Of a stretch of DNA of 64,000 nt, positions 56,961-64,000 are shown in pieces (position 1 is the stretch's first letter; each line of letters starts with the position of its first letter). Both the position numbers and the translations under genes were made by a program. The notes beneath the pieces were generated by a model, which had not been told where the DNA came from, ran no database searches, and saw nothing but the letters and a program-made list of their open reading frames with translations. This DNA comes from Neofusicoccum parvum (Eukaryota > Ascomycota > Dothideomycetes > Botryosphaeriales > Botryosphaeriaceae). Location: assembly GCA_020912385.1 (NCBI GenBank), contig CP087215.1, positions 1,674,001 to 1,738,000 on the forward strand, in the 5' to 3' direction.

Positions 56961-57758
56961 ATGAGCAACGCCCTCCTCACCCGGCCAATTCGGCCGCTCT
57001 CCGCCTCCATCGCCACCACCCTGCGCTGCAGCGCCACGGGCACCCTCCACAGCACACCCAGCGCGTCCGCAAAACCCAGCACCACCACCACCACCACATC
57101 ACCATCAACGCCCGCCCACACCCAACGCCGGCACGAATCCACCGCCCGCCGCCAGATCAACCGCCTGCGCTCCGTCCCGACCGCGCCCTCCTTCGCCCCG
57201 CCCGCCTCCACCACCCCGGCGACCACGCACATCGTCTTCAACCCGCCCTCGTCCGCGCCCAGCGTGTACCACACGCCGCTCAAGTTCCTGCCGGCCTCGG
57301 ACCGGCGCCGCGAGCTGTACGCGCTGACGGCCAAGCTCTCGTCGGGCCCGACCTCGCCCATCGCCGCGACCGGCACCGCGCTGGCCGCCGGCTCCCACCA
57401 CGCCCGGTCCATCCTGCCGCCGCACCTGTCGTCGTCCGCCACCAACGACACGTCGACGAGCGCCCGCCTGCCGCCGCCCGTCCGCGCGCCCTACGCCAAG
57501 AAGTACCACCTGACGCAGTCGGACATCGACGAGATCCGCCGCCTGCGCGCCGAGGACCCTGCCCAGTGGACGCGCGAGCGCCTGGCGGCGCGCTTCGAGT
57601 GCAGCCAGTTCTTCGTCGGGCTGGTGGCGCCGGCGCCCGAGCGCGCGCGGGCGAAGGCCGCGGAGCTGGAGGAGGTGCAGCGCGGGTGGGGCCGGCGGAA
57701 GAGGGAGGCCAGGGAGGACCGGCGGAGGAGGAGGGAGACGTGGGGGAGGGATGCGTGA
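56961..57758 (+). CDS. Mitochondrial large-subunit ribosomal protein L20 (mL58)
   Basis: A single exon of 265 residues starting MSNALLTRPIRPLSASIATT, an Arg/Ser/Thr-rich mitochondrial presequence. The conserved C-terminal block of the fungal Mrpl20 family is at about 172-215: PPPVRAPYAKKYHLTQSD, then IDEIRRLRAEDPAQWTRE and LAARFECSQFFVGLVAP. The end is a Lys/Arg-rich helix (RRKREAREDRRRRRETW) suited to rRNA contact. It acts in the mitochondrial 54S ribosomal subunit. The middle segment is rich in Pro/Ser/Thr/Ala and probably disordered. Confidence 0.88.
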   Translation: MSNALLTRPIRPLSASIATTLRCSATGTLHSTPSASAKPSTTTTTTSPSTPAHTQRRHESTARRQINRLRSVPTAPSFAPPASTTPATTHIVFNPPSSAPSVYHTPLKFLPASDRRRELYALTAKLSSGPTSPIAATGTALAAGSHHARSILPPHLSSSATNDTSTSARLPPPVRAPYAKKYHLTQSDIDEIRRLRAEDPAQWTRERLAARFECSQFFVGLVAPAPERARAKAAELEEVQRGWGRRKREAREDRRRRRETWGRDA

Positions 57759-58082
57759 GCGAGGCGCGCGCCCGTCGTCTCCGTTTGTTATAATTGAGGG
57801 GGAGGAAGGCGGAGAGGGGAGGATTCGATGCGATTGATGGATGGATGCTACGTCACGAGCTTTCACGCATCGAGGGAAACGGTAGAGGAATCGACTCGGA
57901 CGGATTCGAATCGAGTTGGGGACATGGATGAAAAGGAGACGGGTCGATCAGCAGCATGATTTTCAAAGCATCTGGCAGGAGTTTTAGATTTGACCCTGAC
58001 CGCAGTGCGCTGTGTGTGAGCGAGGAACAGCTCAGCCCACAACCAACTTCCTGTATATCAAACGTTTATTTTCATATTATCT

Positions 58083-58117
<35 letters not shown>

Positions 58118-58507
58118 AAATCTAGGAGTCTGTAGGATATGTGTATTCCTCACCAAAAACAAATCTGAAAACTTCCTCACGACACTTGTTCGACTCGCGA
58201 GCATGGAACCCTAATTGGAAATGCGTGGATCTTGACGGATATACTCGCACACGAGTAGCCCAAGCAGTCATCCGGTAATTATATAGCGAAGGACACATCA
58301 ACTCCGCCCGGATCAATGCTTTAATTGGTCATGAAGGATTCACACGTCTTGCAATATTTCCAAACCGACCTCGTCAATCGTTTCATTCAAATGCTTTCAA
58401 TATCACATTATTCTTTCATTTTCAAATCATCGACTCCGGGATCCCGTCCAAGATGCCAACCCCAGGCCGATTCAATCCCCTTTCCCATCTCCTTTTCTCG
58501 CACCAAT
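57759..58507. other. Convergent intergenic region, 750 bp
   Basis: Lies between the stops of L20 (+) and DUG1 (-). AT-rich at both ends, as expected for 3' UTRs, and holds a 33-base G homopolymer described separately. No gene seen. Confidence 0.55.
58083..58115 (+). repeat. Poly-G homopolymer, 33 bases
   Basis: An unbroken run of 33 G's on the plus strand (C's on the minus strand), within the convergent 3' region of two genes. Such length is exceptional in a nuclear genome; it could form G-quadruplexes, vary in length, or reflect an assembly gap-fill artefact. Confidence 0.95.
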
Positions 58508-60001
58508 TTATGCGTTCATCGGCTCCTCAGCAACGTAGTGCAGGTACGCACCCAACAGCTTGATGCCCTCAATGTAATTCCTCTTGTCCAGCTTCTCGTT
58601 GATGCTGTGCGCAGCGTCCGTCGAGCTACCCATGGGCAGCAGCAGGACGTTCTTGCCCGTAGCCTGCTCGAAAGTAAGAGTGACGGGGATGGAGCCACCC
58701 TCGCGGGTGAGGTCGGGCTTGACCTTCCAGACGCGCTCGACAGCCTTTGCGGCGGCAGTGAAGTTCCAGTGCTTGGGCGAGGCGACCCACCACTTGCCCG
58801 AGTGCTGCTCGATCAGCTTGCACGTGTTCTTGCTGCCGAGCGAGGCGAAGACCTTGTTGACGTGCTTCTCGACCAGGGCGTTGACCTCTGGGATCTCCAT
58901 GTCCGGCACGGTGCGGATCGAGAACTTGCCGATGACCTTGGCCGGAATGACGGTCTTCGCGCCGGGCGCGCTGAAGGCGCCCTCGACGCCGTGCAGCGAG
59001 AGCGACGGGAAGCGCCAGCGGCCCATCAGCGTGCGCTCCTTGTCCTCGAAGAGCCCCGTCTTGCTGCCCAGCGACTCGTACAGGTTGTCCATGGTGAAGG
59101 CGATGTCGCCGTACAGGGACTTCTCCTCGTCCGTCAGCGGTGCGACCAGCTTGTCCAGGCCGTCGATCAGGATCTTGCCCGAGGGGTCGACCAGCGAGCC
59201 CATGACGCGCACGAGGTCGGTCATGGGCTCGTGGGCGGTGCCGCCGAAGACGCCGCTGTGCAGGTCCTGGCCGGGGCCCGAGATCTCGATGCTGTAGTAG
59301 TTGCAGCCGCGCAGGCCGTACGTCAGGCACGGCTTCTCGGTGCCCAGCCAGTAGTTGTCCGAGATGCACACGGCGTCGGCGTCGGCGAAGAACTTCTTGG
59401 CCTCGGCGAAGATGAAGTCGTCCAGGCCCTCGCTGCCGTACTCCTCCATGCCCTCGAAGCACATCAGCAGGTTGACCGGGAAGTCGACGTTGGCCTTCTG
59501 GTGCGCCTCGATGGCGTTGAGCCAGCCCAGCACGGGGCCCTTGTCGTCGGTCGAGCCGCGGCCGTACATGCGGCCTTTGTCGTCGACGGTGAGCGTGAAC
59601 GGGTCGGTGGCCCAGCCGTCCTCCTTCAGCGCGGGCTGCACGTCGTAGTGGCCGTAGACGAGGATGGTGCGCTTGTTCTTGTCGTTGCCGTAGCGGGCGA
59701 TGACGACGGGCGGTAGGTCGAGGTGCTCCTTGTGCGGCTGCTTGCCCAGAGGCCGGAGGTGGACTTCGGCGCCGAGGGTCTTGAGCTCGCTGGCGAGGAA
59801 TTCGCCCATCTAAAACTGTGTGAGCGCACGGCGATGGCGATGGCGGGGCAGGTGGTGAGCGGGGCACACCTTGACGACATCGGGCCTGCGCTCCTCCTCT
59901 GCGGAGACGGAGGGGATGGCGACGGCTTTGCGCAGGCGCTCGATGAAGTGGTCAGACAGGCTGTCGACCTGCTGGAAGTACGGGTCCAGTTGCGCAGTCA
60001 T
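58508..60001 (-). CDS. DUG1: Cys-Gly metallodipeptidase DUG1 (family M20)
   Basis: Two exons (59870-60001, 58508-59809) encode 477 residues from MTAQLDPYFQQVDSL. M20 metal-site elements are present: YGHYDVQP (His at about 95), STDDKG (about 129), the catalytic Glu pair in FEGMEEYGSEG (about 165) and a late STDAAHS (about 442). Sequence and length match the Dug1/CNDP dipeptidase group, which splits Cys-Gly released from glutathione and works in the cytosol. The same frame is open upstream without stop to an ATG at 60166. That start would add 55 residues of Arg-rich, acid-free sequence resembling a mitochondrial presequence, so two products from alternative starts are possible. The intron is 60 bp and ends in TTTTAG. 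Confidence 0.92.
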
Positions 60002-60166
60002 GTTGTTGTAGGGACTGTAGAGATACGGCCAGACGGGCTTGGTGGTGCGGACAGGCGGGGTGCAGCTGAAGGTCCTGCGCGACAGACAGCGGGTGGTGCG
60101 GGAGGAGAGAAGCAGGCCGAGAGGGCGATGGTGGGGGAGTCGAGCTGCCAGGCGGGGCAGGTGCAT

Positions 60167-61318
60167 CTTGGGGCCTGGTGTTGCGCTCGCGTGCTGCCGC
60201 CCGCCGCCGTCACGTTCAACCCGGCGGCTTGCGTCGGCTGAGCCGCTGAACTCCGGCGATCTGCCTCGACCTCCTCCTACCCGCTGGCTCCCATTACAAA
60301 GCATCGTCGCCGAGTCTGTGCCTCACGCTCGTCGCATCTTCCGTCTCAACAAGCCTTTTCGGCCGCCAATGGATCTATGCGCAGTGCCCGGAGACTCTCA
60401 ACCTGCGGAACGTGCAGCCAATGGCAATCGAGGCGCAGAACTCCGCACGAAGTTGAGGGATCCATCCAAAGGCAGATATCCACGTGCAAATGCCAAACCT
60501 ACCCAGACGAAAGATTCACCTCCCCGTCCTCCGGACATCTGACGAAGCTTCTCTGAGAATAAAGTGGCAGTTAACCGGAATCGAACGGGTCTCTGCTGGC
60601 TGTCGGCAACCACTACAGTGTGACTGCGGGTTCAAAAACTTCCTGCCTCCGCAGAGTATCGGCGGTGCAATCACGGAATTGGCGGGATTATTCTCCCCGG
60701 CGGCCACGGTAGTGTGAACGCGAGAAAACAGGCTTCCTTCCTCGACAGTCATGGAAGTGCGGACACGCACCAGAGGATTCAGGCGCACTAGCAATACCAA
60801 CATCAGGAATGGCTTTAAGTCCCAAGCCAGCCTTCCTTTTTCCTCAACCACTGACACCACAGCACCCCATGCTCTCTTCTGCTATAGCTCCACTATCTAC
60901 GATAGATATCGCCCTCTCCGCGGCTTCGCTCGTCTGTGACTTTAGCTTTTTCCTCCTGGATATTTACCTTTTGATACAGCCCGTTCGAATGCGACCCAGA
61001 ATGCGCCAGTACCGTTGAAACGATGCGCCACGCTCACCGTCAGTGGCACGATGATGTATTGCTTCGCAAAAATTTGCTGTTTTAACTCATATCTCAGCGA
61101 GCCTGTGGTTCTGTCTCGCTCGTAGTGGGTCCAGGGCGTGCAGTGACTTCATTTTGCTAAGGGTTTTCCGGGCAACCATGGTATTGGAATCACTTGCCCG
61201 TGGTTCTCTCAGGGGCTGCAAACCTATAAAAGAGCCATCTCCCTCACTATCCTCATCCTCATTCTCTAAACAGAACATCCCACCCCCATACGCTCCGAAG
61301 ATCCGAACAAGCCATACC
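60167..61318. other. Intergenic region, 1.15 kb
   Basis: DUG1 promoter and the upstream region of the next locus. A tRNA-like sequence around 60,569-60,650 does not fold into a tRNA. No gene supported. Confidence 0.45.
61225..61232 (+). promoter_or_regulatory. TATA box of the cysteine-rich peptide locus
   Basis: TATAAAAG lies 94 bp upstream of the ATG at 61319, followed by a C/T-rich stretch and CATCC-type leader. This arrangement is typical of strongly expressed fungal genes for secreted proteins and supports the locus as a once-functional transcription unit. Confidence 0.55.
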
Positions 61319-61563
61319 ATGAAGCTCTCTCGAATCGCTACTTGCTTGCTCGCAGCTGCCGTGGCTCCAGCCTTCGCCGCAGCGCTGCCGATCGAGGACA
61401 CCGACTTGTTGGACGTACCTGGAAACACCACAGCGCGCCCGCTGCTGGAAAAGGCTTGAAATGCTGCCGCTGCCGGCCGATGTGCCACATGGAACCTATC
61501 TTATGCCAACCTTACTGCCGCAAACCGGATGGGGTATGTGCAGACCGTGCACCACTGCGATGA
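61319..61563 (+). pseudogene. Frame-broken secreted cysteine-rich peptide gene
   Basis: The ATG at 61319 opens a signal peptide (MKLSRIATCLLAAAVAPAFA) and an acidic propeptide-like part, stopping at 61457-61459 after 46 codons. In the frame one base back, the DNA right after the stop region codes for a short peptide with seven cysteines in about 26 residues (61,462-61,540), ending at the TGA at 61561-61563. The break coincides with a run of four A's (61449-61452). A one-base loss, a sequencing error, or programmed -1 frameshifting could explain it. A good TATA box lies upstream. No intron of sensible length restores the frame. No family recognised. Confidence 0.5.
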
Positions 61564-61865
61564 GCAGGTGCTAATTGGGAAGCAGTCGATGCGGGAGTGG
61601 TCTATCGACCCATACTGATACTGACCTTTGACTTGGGTGGTCGTAACTGCCTCCGAGTTGGTCGGGGAAGGCAGAGCTGGACGACAGCTTGAGCATTGCG
61701 ATTGCTTGTTTTGTCCCGCGCTAAGTAGACTCGACGATAACACTCCGCACGCTGTCTGTCAACGATCTTTCTTCTTCACCACCACCGACTCTGTCCGCGC
61801 TGCCACCTTGCTGCCGCCTTGCTGCCGCTGCTCCCTCGACCCCTCCTCGCCAACACCCAGTCAAT

Positions 61866-62685
61866 ATGCTGTCCACAACGGAGGCCCTGGTCCTGTCGAT
61901 AACAGACTTGGCCCTTTTCGCTGCTCTCTTGGCGTTTGTCCTGGCTGCCCACTGGGCGGATAACTTTGCTGGCCGCTTGCGGTCTGGATTTGTTGTTGTG
62001 GCGGCTTTTGCGGTCGTGTAAGTGTCCTTAGGCACGGACTAACATATTCTCGAAGCTGACTTCCCTATAGCAAGGCAGTCATCAAGACTGTCCTCTCTGT
62101 CGTCCGCCTGTCCCGGTCGGCGCGCACCTGGTGCTCGCCTTGTGCGCAACCTGCCTCACCAACATCGACGATTTCGGCCTCCTCGCCTTGGCATATACCC
62201 TTTTGGGACATCTGGTCCCGGGAGTTCGATTCCGGGTACGGGCAAAGTTGCCCATGATTCTTTTGGGCTTTGGCATTTGTTCCCTCGCCCTCGCCCTCTC
62301 CATCGCCGCCTTCTTCACGAATCTCCCCTTGCTGGGCAAATTGGCCCTTGACGAGTTTTGTTCTTTTTATGCCAAATGGCATACGAAATTGCCCGCGCTT
62401 GTTGACAACGCGAGCGGAGACCTCGATGTCGGTCTGCTCGGAAACGAGCTCCCAGGCCGAAGCTGGACCGCGGAAGAAGATGACCAAGGATGGCCAGGTG
62501 GGCTCCCAGCCAATCCAACCAACGCCCCGCAGTGCCAACACCATCGTGGTGCAGGCGAGGGACCGACAGACGACAAAGAAACCCGAGAAGGCAACGGATC
62601 CTTCTCCCCAAAAGAGGCGGACTGCGGAGCGAAATTCAAATACGCACTTGAGAAGCGCGTGAATGCCAAAAGAGGCAATGAGTGA
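61866..62685 (+). CDS. Hypothetical multi-pass membrane protein
   Basis: Two exons (61866-62017, 62079-62685) give 252 residues. The donor is GTAAGT. The acceptor at 62077-62078 is the second of two nearby AGs; the first (62069-62070) leads to a stop after about 60 codons. Hydrophobic segments are visible at about 8-27 (LSITDLALFAALLAFVLAAH), 42-51, 65-95 (VGAHLVLALCATCL, FGLLALAYTLLGHLV) and 103-125 (LPMILLGFGICSLALALSI), followed by a soluble, acidic and disordered tail. No domain is recognised. It lies between the broken cysteine-rich locus and a Gypsy fragment, so its own integrity is uncertain. Confidence 0.5.
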
Positions 62686-62814
62686 CAGCGGATCGATATA
62701 GTGGGTAATGCATGAGATTCGCTATCTATCCTGCGAAGGCAGGATACCTATCTACGCCCCTACCACTACTCTAGCAAGACCTATGTCGAGGGAACCCGGA
62801 TCGATCCGGATGAA

Positions 62815-63195
62815 CCATGAGATTTCATAACCAACCTTCCCAAAACGATGGACGCACACGAAATGTTGTTAAAGATCACGGACAAAGCGACGAAGAGAGT
62901 GCTTTTATTACCCGGCAAGCTGACCTGGAGCGCGGGAGAATGGGGGGAAGTATTTCTGAATGCGATGCTCGCTCACGACTGGAGCCTGCCAACCGTCATC
63001 ATTTCCGACAGAGACCCGCGGTTCACCGGAACCTTCTGGAACAAGATATGGGAGAAGCTCGGGACTAAACTCTTCATGACGACAGCTTACCATCCTCAAG
63101 CGGATGGGCAAAGTGAAAGGACGAATACGGTGATGGAGATTCTTTGGTGGATTCAGGAATCGAATAGGCATTCGCGGCTCGTCCAGATTTGGTAA
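62815..63195 (+). mobile_element. Ty3/Gypsy retrotransposon remnant (integrase core)
   Basis: A plus-strand frame encodes integrase-core sequence: DFITNLPKTMDAHEMLLKIT, VIISDRDPRFTGTFWNKI and TTAYHPQADGQSERTN, the ISDRDxxF and TAYHPQ-DGQ-ER hallmarks of Gypsy Pol. The match breaks off at both ends. The typical upstream methionine is out of frame near 62,815, and the frame closes at 63195 soon after SERTN. No LTRs, reverse transcriptase or RNase H were recognised next to it. It is a small, dead fragment. Confidence 0.88.
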
Positions 63196-63600
63196 TAGCC
63201 CCAAACGGCAGGAGCCGCGGCCTTCGGGCATTCAAGACCAGGGGTGGCCGGGCGGTGCGGAAAGTCTCGCGCCGGATGCAGATGCACGAGTTCGTGGCGC
63301 ACCGCATCACCACCACCACCACCACCATCGCGCGTTCCGGCACGACAACGATCGACCATTTTTTATCTCGAGAGAAAAGCAGGACGCCCAACACGGAGAG
63401 ACTCAGAAGCAACAAGCTGAGCAGCCGAAGGAGGCGGAGTTGGAACAGAACATTCCGGAATCGGCGCTGCCTGAACAGCAAGGAGGACGCTGCGGAAGAC
63501 CAGAACGAGCCGGAATCCAACATTGCCGAAGCGGAAGTGGGAGACACCGAACAGCCAGTACACCTCGAAGACCCTGCCATTACACACCTCCACAAACCGA

Positions 63601-63641
63601 CCGCCAAACCGTCCGCCAAACCGTCCGCCAAACCGTCCGCC
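63601..63641 (+). repeat. 12-bp tandem repeat, 3.4 copies
   Basis: The unit CCGCCAAACCGT is repeated perfectly three times plus five bases. In the open plus frame it encodes Lys-Pro-Ser-Ala repeats. Confidence 0.9.
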
Positions 63642-63656
63642 CCTCTAACCTCACCC

Positions 63657-64000
63657 TCAGCCGTTCATCCTCGCCAGCAAATCACTTTGCCTCCTCTGCT
63701 GCTTCGTCATCAACTCCAACTCCTCCTCATCGCTCGTGCCCTCGCCCTCCGAGCTGCTATCCGAAGAGTCATTCCACTCATCCACACGCCCCGTTCCCAT
63801 TGGCTCCCCATCGACCTCGCGCCGCAACCGCGCACTCATCTCGCCGTCCGGCTTGAACGGCAGGTCATGCTTGGCGATGAAGTCGATCCACTCTTTGTAC
63901 CACCTGCCGCCGGTGTCGCGCACGCGCGCGCTCGGAATGCGGTGGCTGCTGCGCAGCGGCTTGAGGAAGAGGAAGGCCGTGTTCTTGTTGGCGCTGTGCT
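63657..64000 (-). CDS. C-terminal part of an unidentified protein (cut by window edge)
   Basis: The frame is open from the right edge to a TGA at 63657-63659, giving the last 113 residues or so. A conserved-looking block (FLFLKPLRSSHRIPSARVRD, then GGRWYKEWIDFIAKHDLPFK) is followed by an acidic Ser/Glu/Asp-rich stretch (WNDSSDSSSEGEGTSDEEE) and a final basic helix (MTKQQRRQSDLLARMNG). The start and most of the gene lie outside the window. I do not recognise the family. Codon use is GC3-rich like neighbouring genes, which favours this strand over the opposing open frame. Confidence 0.65.
   Translation of the reverse strand, partial: HSANKNTAFLFLKPLRSSHRIPSARVRDTGGRWYKEWIDFIAKHDLPFKPDGEMSARLRREVDGEPMGTGRVDEWNDSSDSSSEGEGTSDEEELELMTKQQRRQSDLLARMNG

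Larger units (their letters stand above)
63168..64000 (+). other. Long open frame without stop, running off the window
   Basis: The plus-strand frame following a TAG at 63165-63167 is open for 277 codons to the window end. Its first ATG is at 63276. Residues such as KEDAAEDQNEPESNIAEAEV and three KPSA repeats look protein-like up to about 63,650. Beyond that it is antisense to the better-supported minus-strand gene and reads as a shadow. It may be part of a relic or a real exon; no family recognised. Confidence 0.25.

Noticed and set aside
58325..59716. 463-codon plus-strand open frame
   Set aside because: Antisense of DUG1; Val/Leu/Arg-rich shadow.
60569..60650. tRNA-like sequence on the minus strand (TTCGATTCC-type T-loop, GGCAG/CTGCC ends, 82 nt)
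   Set aside because: Only five acceptor pairs form, the T-stem has a mismatch and no D-arm or anticodon arm can be drawn.
1..64000. Secondary-metabolite cluster or CRISPR array
   Set aside because: No PKS, NRPS, terpene synthase or P450 core gene recognised, and no regularly spaced repeats; the genome is eukaryotic.

Overview
The window is nuclear DNA from a filamentous ascomycete (Pezizomycotina), most likely a conidiating Dothideomycete or Eurotiomycete. Four things support this: protein genes broken by short GT-AG introns of about 50-60 bp, GC-rich coding sequence, an intact wetA-type conidial regulator, and fungal-only families (GH71 glucanase, DUF6536 membrane protein, NO VEIN/sacsin-like ATPase, calcofluor-hypersensitivity-type protein). 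Splice models were built by hand from reading-frame continuity and splice consensus. Every multi-exon gene given as a CDS stays in frame across its proposed junctions. I found no rRNA, no convincing tRNA and no CRISPR.

Layout. 0-8.3 kb: Cdt1-like replication licensing factor (-), secreted GH71 alpha-1,3-glucanase (-), calcofluor-type membrane protein (-), and a divergent dysferlin-domain Spo73/Mug65-like protein (+). 8.3-17 kb: gene-poor, accessory-looking segment with a large Hsp90-type-ATPase NO VEIN/sacsin-like protein (+) lacking the usual C-terminal part, an NmrA-like reductase with a 20-nt microexon (-), and two weak reading frames. 17-26.6 kb: wetA (-) with a long shared upstream region, SDH assembly factor EMI5/SDHAF2 (+), and a probably mitochondrial SDR dehydrogenase (+) with a 592-bp intron. 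27.5-30 kb: DUF6536 multi-pass membrane protein (-). 30-32.7 kb: gene desert, AT-rich at its left end.

33-48 kb is rich in hydrolases on the minus strand: a pepsin-like aspartic protease with a possible alternatively spliced Ser/Thr-rich tail, an S10 serine carboxypeptidase and an S53 sedolisin. Between them lie an Air1/2-like TRAMP zinc-knuckle protein (-) and a Nop13-like RRM protein (+) sharing one short divergent promoter, then a gamma-glutamylcyclotransferase (-). 48.8-60.2 kb: CDK10-like kinase with seven exons (-), secreted amidase (+), small secreted cysteine-rich protein (+), mitochondrial ribosomal protein L20 (+) and a Cys-Gly metallodipeptidase (DUG1, -) whose frame extends upstream into a mitochondrial-type leader. 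A 33-base G run lies between the convergent L20 and DUG1 genes. 60.2-64 kb: a frame-broken cysteine-rich peptide gene, a predicted membrane protein, a degraded Ty3/Gypsy integrase fragment, and the 3' end of an unidentified gene running off the right edge, opposed by a long open frame on the other strand.

These are mostly independent housekeeping and secreted-enzyme genes, with no obvious secondary-metabolite cluster. Functional links worth noting are the three secreted peptidases, the RNA-surveillance/nucleolar divergent pair, and GGCT plus Dug1, which both belong to glutathione and gamma-glutamyl peptide breakdown. The least ordinary elements are the truncated NO VEIN-like ATPase, the possible hidden tail of the aspartic protease, the DUG1 leader and the two small cysteine-rich loci.
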